In this document: positions 48,678 through 60,171 of the stretch, piece after piece
How the letters are laid out: each line of letters begins with the position of its first letter
Position numbering within the stretch: the stretch's first letter is position 1
Source of the DNA: Anastrepha obliqua
Taxonomy: Eukaryota; Arthropoda; Insecta; Diptera; Tephritidae
DNA: 64,000 nucleotides
Direction of reading: 5' to 3'
Assembly (NCBI RefSeq): GCF_027943255.1
Contig: NC_072893.1
Span: forward strand, 132,803,784 to 132,867,783
Notes under the pieces: model-generated
The model's database searches: none
Told to the model about the DNA's origin: nothing
Seen by the model: only the letters and a program-made list of their open reading frames with translations
Made by a program: the position numbers and the translations under genes

Positions 48678-49870
48678 GCTGAATTATAATAGATGTCGAC
48701 ATCAATGAAACCAACGCAATAACTGGTGTTAGATAGAAGGATTATAATATATAGCAGATAGACACTGAGGGGCAGAATTTAGAGGATTGTACCTAAGCAA
48801 GATTTCAACTGCTCAAACTGCTTTATTTGGTGAGGTGAATTTACGCTGAATTTGTTAGGGATATTACTTACAATTTTGTACTGTTTTATATTTCCTACTC
48901 TCATGAGCTGAATTTGCTTACCTGTAGCTGAATGAATTATTTCGGGTATAATCTTTAATCAAGCTAGTAACGCTGAATTAAAGAAATACCGTGAAAACTA
49001 TGAGAAATATATATTTTACTATTACTATAATAGTACGCTGAATACCTATTTAGTTAGCTGAATTCCCCAAAAATCATGTCAATGGCATTCACATAAAATT
49101 GGCCAGTAAAAGAAAGAACAATAAAAAAATAACTATCGCTAAACCATTATTTTTCTTGCTTAATTAAGCAAATATATTGACAGACAACAATATTAGCTTA
49201 TTATTCGCTGAATACTTATTAAGCTTGTTAATTTCTAATTCTGTCAGCTGATTTCACCACGAAAGACAAATTAACCAACAAAAAATCTTGAAACAAATAA
49301 TTATAGCTGAGCTATCGCTTTTAAAGTTGAGTTAACCAAATTCATTACAAATAACGTAGTTATGAGCAAAATATTTTTTAATTAGTCCGCTGAATACTTG
49401 TAGAAGCTTGCTGAATTCTTATTCAGCTAGCTGAATTAACGTGAAATCGTGTTCACGTCATACAAGTTAGTTAAATTAGCCGGGATAAACAGAAATGATA
49501 AAGTAAATAACAATGAGAGAACCATAATTGTTTGCCCCGAATTAAACAAATACATTGAAAATATTTTTAATTAGAGAAAAATATTTGTATATTAATCCAT
49601 CTAATGCTTCTAAGGTTAGCTGAATTTTTAACTAGATGAATTCTCGTCATAGAAATTAAATTAACTCGCTAGCAATTTAATCATGGAACAAAAAATTTAA
49701 GCTGAATTACCGTTTTTAAAGTTGAATGAACCAAATTCATTATAAATCTTTTAAATGAAGAGCCAAATATTTTTTTGTTAACCCGTTGTATGTTCTGAAT
49801 ACTTATTCAGTTAGCTGAATTCATAAGAAAACCTATTCAAGTCATGCAAATTAAATTAGCCAGCCGAAAA
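48678..49870 (+). repeat. GCTGAAT cluster A, degenerate tandem repeat
   Basis: Fourteen exact GCTGAAT copies on the plus strand in 1.14 kb: 48678, 48845, 48907, 48927, 48972, 49037, 49057, 49207, 49389, 49410, 49430, 49619, 49701, 49814. There is one minus copy at 49421. Many have the context AGCTGAATT or CGCTGAATAC. Neighbouring sequence also repeats in decayed form: 49305-49480 resembles 49700-49865 (shared segments include TTTTAAAGTTGA, ACCAAATTCATTA and AAATTAGCC), giving a long period of about 395 bp. Motif-bearing units begin at about 49037, 49207, 49389, 49603 and 49794, giving a short period of 170-215 bp. Confidence 0.85.
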
Positions 49871-51540
49871 ATAAATCACAGCAACCTCTTTAGCCGCTCA
49901 AACAACCTGGCAGGAGCATAAAATTGCTTAACTTATGGTTTGCATGACATTCACGTCAAATCGACGATCCTGCTAACCAACAGCCGCTGCTGTGGTATCG
50001 CATAGTTCTGTGCGAAAAACATCCCATTTAAATATTTGTTTGCGTTGCGCAGCAGCACAAAATACGCCAACAATGATCGCCACACGTCGCACATGCGCAT
50101 GGAATTTTTATCAGACCCCTTTTGTTGGTCAGATCAAATACGCGAAAACATTGTACGCACATACACTCACACATATTACAAATGTCAATAAATTGCCGTC
50201 AAAATTTGATGGTCTACAAAAAATCGTTATAAAAAATTAGCTATGAGCGCATTTTTGATTTTGGTCTTCAGTATCTTGAGCACGTCTGTCTGACTGTCTA
50301 CCAAATGGTTTCCAATCGCCGCTACCTGCTGCGGGTCAAAAACAAAACTATGCTAATTCCTTGGCTTGTTGCATGCAGCAGTTGGCAGTTGGCTGCTGTT
50401 TTCGTTGTATTGTTGAGGGATTTATTTGTTTCCTGTTTGCTTGAAAATAATTTTCAGCTTTTTTTCTCAATTTGAGCGCAAATTATATGTTTCCTTCGAG
50501 CTAATAATGTGTGGTGATTCGCAAATGTGTGACTTAGCAGGAAATTTTGCTGAAGTTCGGTGTTGCAAATTTTTAAAAACTTGCCATTAAATGACCCAGA
50601 AATAGACGGGCATGACAGAGCGAATTGGCAGTTATTGACGCATTGAGCGAAAGACGAGCAACTAAGTGGAGCTGAGCTGCAAAGTGGAAAAAAGTAGGAG
50701 GTATCTACTTTGCTTTTAAAGTTGCGTGAGAAGTTTTCTGAACAACTATTATTTGTTTATTCGATTCTTATTATCATTGTATTATTTCTTTTTTAACCGC
50801 AAGCCAGCAGAACGGCACTCAAACGTTGCCGCAGCGACTTTCAGGTTCGCTGAAAGGGCGTTGCCTTCCTCATAATAGAAAATCAAATATTGAATTGGTT
50901 TTCGTATTTAATCTTTTTTATCTGCAAAGTGCCTACAGCAACACTGTTAGCCAGAACTCAGACAGAGACAGACTGGTTTATCATTAAACAAATAATGTTG
51001 TTAATTCACTTGTAAAAATTTGTTTGACATTCCTCAGTCGTTTTTGTTTCACTTTACACTCGCAGCGCATAAAACATAAATAAAAAAATTAAACTCAACT
51101 AAATAAGTCTCAGCAAAGCACATTTAAGCCAACGAATGTAAAGCGATAAGTGTGTTTGCTAGCCGCTTTGTTCAGCCCACACGCCTGCACATGCGCGACC
51201 CCCAACAACCCGCTTCATGCACAGTTCGTAGGCATTGCACTCAATTCACGAGCATCAAAGGCTTGCATGCGGTTTCTCTTTTATGGCATCGCATTGGCTG
51301 TCACTTTCCAAAATTTACGATGGCCAAGCGTTCGGACGAAAGTGTCAGCATCAAATTGGCAATATGCGCAGCTGTCAAACAGAATTGATTGCCGAGAGTT
51401 TGCACTTTTCGCAAATGGAGTACTCAAAATTCCAGCACCTTGAGAGCGGAAACACTGAAATCTGAAACTCCCAGTTAATCAAGATAAAAAGCGGTGCTTA
51501 AAATAATGGACGTATTGTGACAAAGATGGCGAGTTATTAA
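49871..51540. other. Motif-free non-coding gap between clusters
   Basis: No GCTGAAT copy between 49821 and 51561. No gene recognised. Overlapping open frames at 51150-51465 in three frames are chance frames in a GC-richer patch. Confidence 0.5.
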
Positions 51541-52800
51541 TGTAAGGCAGTTATATTTTGCGCTGAATACGCTGAACAAACAAATTTTATGTGCGAAAGT
51601 GGGGTATGAGGGTGAAAATTAGATGGATATGAGAAAGGAGAGTGTGGGGAATTGCCTGAGTTTAACTTTATCCAGTTATATAATACTTAGAGATATCGCA
51701 GAGGCATGTCAGTTTTAGTGAGCTTGTGCTGAATGCGCTGAATAAGCAAATACTTGAAAAAATCCTATAAGCTCTTTCCCAAATAGCAAATATAATGCGC
51801 TGAATAAACAAAATTAACTTAAATAAAAAATAGCCAAATTTCAGCTTCAATAATTAAAACAAGGCACTTCCAGGTTTTCAGATGGCTACGCCGGTACTGA
51901 ATTTGCTGCATTGAAAAAATAAAAGACAAAAGTGACTTCAAACACAGCATTAAGTTACTGAATGGCAAGTAAGGGTATGCTGAATAAATCAGTTATTCCC
52001 TGCAATCCAACAATAAACCCTCATTTATTAAGAGTAGGTCCTAAAACGGGAATGAAAACCCAAGCTAGATCTAAAACCTGGTTTAATTTCAAAAAATTTA
52101 TAGTCAACATCAAAATTTTCTAAATTTAAAATAATTTAGGCGAGATTAATTTTGCTGAATACAGATATGGGATTTTGTGGTTATGAAAACTGATCTTGCG
52201 CGACTTAAATTATCACATCTCATAGTAAAACGTACATTAATGAAAAACTTCTCAGTTTTATTGAAAAATTTTAAGCTGAGTTCAAACAAAGTTAGCTGAA
52301 TTAGAAAGTGGTGCAGCTGAATGTCGAATAAATCTTAATATACTAAAAAAAATATATAAGGAGCTATGTGTGCTGAATTGTAGATTTGTCTGCTGAATTG
52401 CTAATTTTTATAGCCGAATACATATATTTGTACTAAGCTCACAACTACAGCCGCTGTACTCAAACTTACTTAGCTGAATTACAAAATTTTAAGGCGGACA
52501 TAAAAACGCGAGTGCCTAATAAGAAACGGATCAAACTTAAGAAGCTGAATTACTAATTTTTGCAGCTGAATACACATTTTTGTATTAAATTCACGCTGAA
52601 TATCAAATTTGAGATGCTTAATAAGAAATTGCGTGTACTAAATTCAAGTATAATCGGCTGAATTGCGAATTTTTGTAGCTGAATGCATATTTTTAATATC
52701 TTTTTGCATTTTTTTTACATCAATCACATCCGCTGTACCCAAACTAACTCAGTGAGTTAAAAAAATCTTCGGCTGACTGTAAAAACTGTGTGACTAAAAA
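51541..52800 (+). repeat. GCTGAAT cluster B, degenerate tandem repeat
   Basis: Sixteen exact GCTGAAT copies in 1.12 kb: 51562, 51728, 51737, 51799, 51979, 52154, 52295, 52316, 52372, 52392, 52473, 52544, 52565, 52595, 52657, 52678. All are on the plus strand. Units of the type GCTGAATTrCkAATTTTT followed by AGCyGAATrCA start at 52392, 52544 and 52657. The segment CCGCTGTACTCAAACTTA at about 52451 recurs as CCGCTGTACCCAAACTAA at about 52730, so the last 400 bp contain a decayed repeat of about 265-280 bp. Confidence 0.85.
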
Positions 52801-55775
52801 TTTTTTCTACTGCATTTTAAAGTGCAATCTCGGAGCAATAATATTTCATATATATTTGTAAAAAATAACCAATAGTGAACAACCAAATATCAATAAAAAC
52901 ACAAAGTGCCTCACACCCTCCTTGCAGCCACTTGAACAATTTCTTATCTTCCGTTTTTTACGTTCACTGTGCATGGCAGTGCAACCACCGACCACTTGGC
53001 CCGCAGCAACCCACGCCGGCATAAACAGCAACCAACACATGCACGCAAGTAACTACTTACATATATACTTACATATTTTTACCACGCTGCCAAGCCCGCG
53101 CTTTGAGTTGCGTTTGTGTCTCAACTCTTTCGTTTGTACTTCGTCAGCCTTACTTGCATTTTTTGTCTTATGTGTGCGTGGCTTTGTTCAGCAGTCACCA
53201 GCAAGCACTACGAAATGCGACTGTCATTGTTTTTGTTGGCCGATTTCGAGTTGCACACACATGGGCCGATGCATGAATGTGTGTGGGTTCCACCGTCGCC
53301 TGAGATGCGATCATTGATACACAGCGCTACGCCTACCTTGAAAATAAGAATACGCTCACAGGCATACATACATACATACGTATGTACTGGCAACTATGTG
53401 CAGCGATATTTTTCGTGTGTGCGCGCGCTTCCATTTCCACTCACTGCGTGCTGGTTGTTTTCATAGGTTTTTATTACCTTTTGTGCGGCGATAAAATGCT
53501 TCAGTCGCTGTCGCAGTCGCTCAGTACCGAGTGCGAGTTGGCTGCCAGTTGCTTCGGTGAATAAGACATTGCCCCGCACTGCCCCCCTTTTGAGAGCAAT
53601 ATTTTCAATATTTTTTTCTGTAATTTTTTTTTTGTTCTTCTGCTGCTTTATTTGCAGTCTAAGCGATTGCACAGCACATTCCTGAGCAGTTTTTTCTTGC
53701 AGCTGTGCGCAGCGCTGGTCCAAAAGGGCCGGGAAGTGTATTATTTTATGTGTTCACAGCATTTTTGGGATTTGTTCTTTAAATTTTATGAAAATTATTT
53801 CCCTTTTCATTTCTTATTCTTATAATATTTGTAGAATTTTTCGGTTTTATTTGCTTTCTCAGCTTTCCTGGTGGTTAAGCGGCATTACTGCTGCCTCACT
53901 GATTTTTCTATTATTTGTTACACACTTTTATTCTCGCACGTACATTTTTAATAGCTGTGCTGTAGTTGCTGCTTATTAGATTTCCTTTGCTTTGCATTAC
54001 TTAAGTCTTTTCACTATTTTATTTTTATTTCTTCGACGTAATCTCCGCCTTCGCGCTTCGCGTGTTGATATTATAATAAACCAAAATTTCCTGTCAACAA
54101 GTGGTAGCCACTGCGCTTTAAACACGTACTGCTTGCTACACGAACATACATATATTAGAAGTACATAAAAACCCAAAAATAAGTGAGGAAAGCGACAAAA
54201 AAAAAGGAACGGTATTTCTAGGCAACAAAAGCGACACAAATTTATTAGTTCAAAAGAGTTTGGGTAAAAAATATAAATTCGAAAAATTCTCAGAAACCGC
54301 TACGCGCAGCGGCCAAAATTTGTCTTTCAAATGCTTGCGCGCTTACTTGAGCTCATTCATTCATGACAACTGTAGATTTATAAGAGTTGTTTTTGTTTTT
54401 TTTGTTGGAATCAAAGCAGTTATTGAAATTTCCACAAAAGCTATCAGCCTAATCTCATTTCCTGTCTGTTGCATGTCTGTCACCGTGCCACTTAATGGTT
54501 TTGCTCTCTGTTAATGCTCATTCTGCCCTTTTCGCTTCTCACTCCTTTATTTCCTTGTTCTACTTGCCCCAACTCCCCCACTTCTTTCAAGGCATAACTG
54601 AGGCGCAAACCTTCATGGCTTCTCGCTGCGGTTCAGTTGCATGAATGGCTGAGCTAATGAATGAACGAATGAAGGAAAGTACACACACACATACACAACT
54701 AGCAGTATGCATGCATATCCACTAATACAGACATGTAAATATTTCAGCTTGCGCAAGAATGTTGCACAAATTATGCGCATCATTAGAGCGTTGCAACGTA
54801 TGCTTGCTATGCAACCATCACCACAATTGTAGTAGCAGCCAACGACATTCGCAATAAATCCAAGTGCATGTTGCAAGGCGCAAGCCTAGGCATCTGTAAC
54901 CGCAGCCACAATCAGTTAGTTAGTCAGCGCAGCAGTTCGTTAGTTAGGTTGCATGCCACAGCTGGGGCAAATGCTATACCACAACAACGCAAAGTCGGTA
55001 GCAACAATTATATTTCGCATTCTAAGCTCACCTTTCGACAGTTATGTGCGCATATCTTTGGTTGCAAGTAGCGGTAAAGTGTAGTGGCAAGAATGCGCAT
55101 TCATAGCAAAACGCAGCAACAACGGCTTGTGACGCCTAAAAGTCAAATGTGTGCGTTGGGACACGCACATACGCACAATGTGCCGACTGACATGCAAAGC
55201 CAAGCGGTGTTGCAAAGAGTCAACCATCAGCCGCCATCCGCACAACGCCCGCTTTTATTGGCGCGCTTTTTGCAAGACCCACAAAGGCCTGCTTTCTATT
55301 AGCTGAGTGGCTGACTGGCGTTCTTTTTGATGCGCAATTGCACTTTTTTAGTTTCTCAGCTGATATTTTTCCTTTCCACAGCTTTGCTTGTTAGCGCCGC
55401 TGCATGCCACCGTTTTGAGTTTCTCTGCCTTGTGACCTTTGTGACTTAGTGGGTGGGTGCGTGCAGTTGTTGGTGTTTGTGCCAGTTGAAGTCATGCCGC
55501 GTTGTTTGGCGCTTCACCTCGAAAGCATTCAGATTTTGAATTTGCTTTGATTTTCTACTTTGTCGGCACCTTTTTGGCGGGTAAATGCCCAACCAGTTGA
55601 GAGTGCAAAAATTTAGTGTAAAATGAATTGGCACCAACACGACTAGGCATTTATATTATTATATTTTATATATATTATATTTTTTTCTCACTGTGCTTAA
55701 AATGAAAACAGTTAGTCATTGAGAGTGGACGTGCCTGACTTGTGCTCTAGATAAAATTAATATTTAAAACAATAT
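52801..55775. other. Non-coding stretch
   Basis: No gene recognised. A CATA microsatellite lies at 53363-53386. Open frames (52922-53466, 54260-54514) overlap in several frames and have no recognisable domain. Confidence 0.45.
53363..53386. repeat. (CATA)n microsatellite
   Basis: Four CATA units turning into CGTATGTA, so the tract is partly palindromic. Confidence 0.8.
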
Positions 55776-56088
55776 TAAAGTGTTAAATTAAACCAAAAGT
55801 TACCGTGACTAGGTGCTAGCGATTGGAGAATCGTCCTGGACATCATATTGGGAGCGGTGATCAGCAAAGAATCAAATAGATAGGTAAAATACAAAAACCA
55901 AAACAAATACAAAAACAAACAAACAAACAGAAACATTTTCGGCATAACAAGGAGAGCGGCCACCAGCTGATCTTGTAAATCAAAATAAATTACTGGTGTG
56001 GTGCGCCATCTATGCGCTATCAAATCAGTAAATATTATCAAACTGCATTATCGACGCCAATTGGAATAGGGCTGCCATTTAGATAAAA
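55776..56088 (+). other. Possible 5' UTR of the Jockey-clade element, with (AAAC)n
   Basis: The base composition changes here and an AAAC repeat lies at 55912-55929. The element's 5' end is somewhere in this interval, but I found no exact copy of the sequence that follows its poly-A tail (TGTAATTTTAACTCC), so the boundary is open. Confidence 0.35.
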
Positions 56089-57402
56089 ATGAGTTTACAA
56101 AGAACGCCTCCACCAGGCGGTGGAAATACGTCACAAAATCGAGCCACTATAAATGAACTCACCAAAAAATTAGAAAAAATGGAAGAACTGTGTAAAAACC
56201 TTTCAAAAGAAATAATCGAGCTAAAAGCTGAAAATTCGAAACTTAAATCCGTCCAATCAAAGGATTTCCAAACGAGTGATATAGCACACTTCTCAACTGA
56301 TGAGGAAGAACTTTCTCGCGAAACTGACTGGATTTTGAAGAAGAGACCAGCAAAAAAGAGAAAGGCAGAGTCATCTCCGGAACTTTCTAAAGCAAATGAT
56401 GAAGACCTCTTGCCGTCTAAACCAACTAAAGGAAACACTCACCCACCACCTATTATGGTATCTGGAGATTGTAATTACCAACAGTTATATACGTTAACAA
56501 AAACTGAGTCGAAAGAAAATGTTACGATAAAACTCTTGAATAATGGAGTATATAAAGTCAACACCTTTTCAATTGAAGACTATAGAAAATTATCAAAAAC
56601 TTTTTCCACTAAAAATATTTCCTGGTACAGTTTTGAGAACAAACAAACGCGGCCAATTAAAGTCGTAGTTAAAAAACTACACCATCCTTGTGAAGCCAAA
56701 GCAATCATAGAAGATTTAAGAAAACAAGGTCTTAATGCACTAAGCGCTCACAATAAACTAAAATGGAAAACCAAGGAGCCTCTAGATATGTTTCTGTTAA
56801 CATTCGACTCCATGGAAAATGTAAAAAAGATATACAAAATTAAAACTATTTTAAACTCAGTTGTCTCGATCGAACCTGTAAAATCATCAAATTTGATACC
56901 ACAATGCAAACTATGTCAATCCTACGGTCATACACAAAACTATTGTGGTAAACAGACAAGATGTGTTAAGTGTGCAGGAAAACATAAAAGCATTGACTGC
57001 AATAAACCCGAAAAAGAAAAACCAAAATGCTGTAACTGCGGAGAAGCCCATCCAGCCAGTTATAGAGGGTGTGTAGTACCAAAAGAACTACAAAAAATGC
57101 GCAGTCAAAAAGTTGGACAGGAAAAAAAAAAAACTTTCAGCTCCCTATACAACGAAATCCAACCAAATTAATGAAGAAAATTCTGAGAAATCAATGGCTT
57201 GCAACTATACATTAAAAAACAGACCCCACAACAACTTACTTACGCACATGTTCTAAAACAAAACACTACTAATACTGCTTGCTCTGGAGATGCACTAGCA
57301 CAGATACTACAGAAACTAAATGAGCAAATGGATTTCAATAAAGCACTGGAAACACGCTTATCTAAACTTGAGATATTCTTATCCGAATCTAACCATGTCT
57401 AA
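56089..57402 (+). pseudogene. Jockey-clade ORF1 (gag-like), two small frame changes
   Basis: ORF1 binds the element RNA. It starts at ATG 56089 (MSLQRTPPPGGG) and is open for 360 codons. Residues about 22-60 form a likely coiled coil (Leu/Lys/Glu heptads), and a basic patch RPAKKRKAE follows. Three knuckles are at residues 273-286 (CX2CX4HX4C), 292-304 (CX2CX3HX4C) and 314-328 (CX2CX3HX6C). The frame stops at 57169-57171, shortly after an A12 run (57122-57133). Removing one A joins to a frame reading SAPYTTKSNQINEENSEK, and a second shift near the CCCC at 57224-57227 restores the original frame, which runs from PQQLTYAHVL to a TAA at 57400-57402. The original C-terminus is therefore probably at 57402, overlapping the ORF2 start. 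Confidence 0.85.
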
Positions 57403-60023
57403 AACCCTAAAAATACTTTTATGGAACTCGAATGGACTACTAAAGCACAAAAATGAGTTGGAGATTGTACTCAATTCGGAAAATTTTGATGTCTGTATGA
57501 TATCTGAAACGCATTTCACAACGCAATCATACATAAAAATTAAAAACTATGAAACCTATCATGTGATTCATCCAAGCAATTGTGCCCGAGGTGGTAGTGC
57601 AATAATAATAAAAAGCTGCATCAAGCACTTCGAAGAAGAAAAAGTTTCTGATGATGAGTTCCAAGTTACAGCAGTAACCATTAATGAAGATCAAAACCCC
57701 CTTTCGCTTATCGCACTATACAGCCCCCCAAGATACCAGATCAAATGTGAACAATATTATAAACTATTAAAAAGATATAAAAATAGATTCATCATGGGTG
57801 GAGACTTTAACGCTAAAAACGTATACTGGGGCTCGAGACTAACTACAACGAAAGGAAGAGAATTACATAAGGCAATGCAACTTGCTGAATGTGATGCAGT
57901 CACAACATGCAAACCAACGTACTGGCCAACTGATTCCAAAAAAATGCCTGACCTAATTGATTTCTTCATAGTTAACAAAATATCTCGAAACTTTCTAGAA
58001 ATTGAAGATAGTGATTATCTAAACTCGGATCACTCACCAATATTTTTGTCTATCAGCGAGCATATCATTTTTAAAGGACATATGGACAAATTGAGTAACC
58101 GATTCACAGATTGGCATTACTTCAAGAAAATTCTATAATACAAAATTGCAAAAATAATGAGGAACAATTAGATAGTGAAGTTCAAAATTTTACGTCCAAC
58201 GTGCAACTTGCCGCATGGAAAAGTACTCCAACTATTAAAAAAACCGCAGTCATTACTCAATACCCAAAGGACATCAGAGATCTTATTTCACTAAAGAGAA
58301 AACTTCGCAGTAAGTGGCATCAAACACGAGCACCAATAGATAAAACTAGGCTAAACAAAATGACCAAAGACCTCAGTCGGAAAATAAAGAAGTTTAAAAA
58401 CGATGGGTTTTCTCGTTACTTGCATTCATTGTCCAACGATCGTCGTGTGGATTACTCTTTATGGAAATGCACAAAGTACTTAAAAAGGCCACAAATGCAC
58501 TGTCCTCCACTCAAGATAAAAGAAGGAAAATGGGCTAATAACAATTCCCAGAAAGCAGAACTATATGCGGATTATCTAGCTGATATTTTTACACCTCATG
58601 AGGCAACATCCGAAAACCTGTCTACATCCGTACTCCAAGAGTTTGAAGAAATTCCACGAGTCACGAGCGCCGAACTAAAAAGAGAAATTAAAATGCTAAA
58701 AAATAAAAAATCTCCTGGTTTCGATATAATCACTGCAGAAATACTCAAGCAGCTTCCCCCTAAAAGCATCCAAATTCTCACTAGCATAATGAATGCATAT
58801 TTTAAGTTTCATTACGTTCCTATTCTCTGGAAAACTGCGGAGGTTATTATGCTCCAAAAACCAGGCAAACCTGGACACGAAGTCTCATCGTATAGACCTA
58901 TATCACTCCTACCAGTGATCTCAAAACTGTTTGAAAAGCTGTTGATTAAAAGACTCAATAAAATAATAGAACGAAAAAAAATAATTCCAACTCATCAGTT
59001 TGGCTTTCGAAGTAAACATTCTACAATCGACCAGGTACACAGGATCACGCACGAAATAGAAAAAGCACTCGAAAATAAAAAAGTATGTTCTGGCGTATTC
59101 CTCGATGTGGCAAAGGCATTCGATAAAGTTTGTCACACAGGTTTGCTTTTTAAACTAAAATTAATACTTCCTAAGCAATACTACGAAATCTTGGAGTCGT
59201 ACTTATCAGATCGCTATTTTCGAGTCAAGCGAGATGATGCTTATTCAAGTCTTCGACAAATAAATGCAGGAGTACCTCAAGGCAGCGTTCTTGGGCCTCT
59301 GCTGTACCTTATCTTTACACATGACCTACCGTCTGATCCTAATTACGTCACAGCAACGTTTGCAGATGACACCGCATTGATTGCAGTTGGTAAAACTGAA
59401 AACGAATCGACAGCCACATTACAAACCGCGTTAAATAAGATCTGCCAGTGGACTAATACATGGAAAATTAAACTTAACCAAAGAAAATCTGTACACGTAG
59501 TTTTCTTAAACACTAAAATACAACATATACCACTATACATAGATGATCAACAAGTCCCATACTCAAACTATGTGAAATACCTAGGTATGACACTTGACTG
59601 CAAACTTCGATGGAAAGAGCATGTCAAGAAAAAGAGGCAAGAATTGGACATCAAACTCAAAAACATGCAATGGCTCATGGGTAGCAGATCAGCTCTCACG
59701 ATAGAAAACAAGCTGTTAATTTACAAGCAGATACTAAGGCCAGTATGGAGTTATGGTGCGCAGCTATGGGGGTGCGCCAGTCAAAGTACGAAAAACGAAA
59801 TCCAACACTTCCAAAATAAGGTCCTTAGGTGCATTGTAGAAGTTCCGACATTGAGCGCGACCTTAAAATAAACTCCGTTAACACTGAAATCGCAAAGATT
59901 GCAGTTGCCCACAAAGAAAGACTATTAAACCACATCAATGAAGAAGCACTTAATTTAATTGAAACCAACGGATTAATACGAAGGCTCAGACGCACTAAAC
60001 CTAGCGATCTCATACCTCCATAG
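57395..60023 (+). pseudogene. Jockey-clade ORF2 (endonuclease + reverse transcriptase), two frame changes
   Basis: ORF2 nicks the target and copies the element RNA. It starts at ATG 57395, overlapping the ORF1 stop in ATGTCTAA. Endonuclease motifs are LLWNSNGL, ISETH, GGDFNAKN (57797) and SDH (58025-58033). The frame stops at 58136-58138, and the next frame, open from 58111 to 59871, carries on without loss, so a one-base change near 58120-58135 is the cause. Reverse transcriptase blocks are KSPGFD, SYRPISLLP, HQFGFRSKHST, FLDVAKAFDKV, GVPQGSVLGP and the catalytic FADD (59359-59370), all intact. Near 59840 a small deletion or shift stops the frame; the C-terminus (SDIERDLKINSVNTEIAKIA) continues in another frame to a TAG at 60021-60023. 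Confidence 0.9.
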
Positions 60024-60120
60024 AAATGCTTTATGTCATGTAGAGTGTAAATTGTGTAATGTTATCATAATTAAGTTGCTTGTTAGTCATTTGTAAATAT
60101 TTATGAACTAGTTGCAATAA

Positions 60121-60169
<49 letters not shown>
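60024..60169 (+). other. 3' UTR and A46 tail of the Jockey-clade element
   Basis: A short AT-rich 3' UTR ends in GCAATAATAT and a pure A46 run (60124-60169). A homopolymer this long is usually eroded with time, in keeping with a recent insertion, though assemblies may misjudge its length. Confidence 0.85.

Positions 60170-60171
<2 letters not shown>

Larger units (their letters stand above)
55780..60169 (+). mobile_element. Jockey-clade non-LTR retrotransposon, near intact
   Basis: A two-ORF element with a gag-like ORF1 (three zinc knuckles), an ORF2 with endonuclease and reverse transcriptase, a ~100-bp 3' UTR and an uninterrupted A46 tail at 60124-60169. Only four lesions are visible over 4 kb: two compensating shifts in ORF1, one shift between the endonuclease and reverse transcriptase, and one near the ORF2 C-terminus. 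All catalytic motifs are preserved. The long tail and few lesions suggest a recent insertion. The left boundary is approximate. Confidence 0.85.

Noticed and set aside
56079..56438. Minus-strand 119-codon Ser/Phe-rich frame
   Set aside because: Antisense shadow of the Jockey-clade ORF1.
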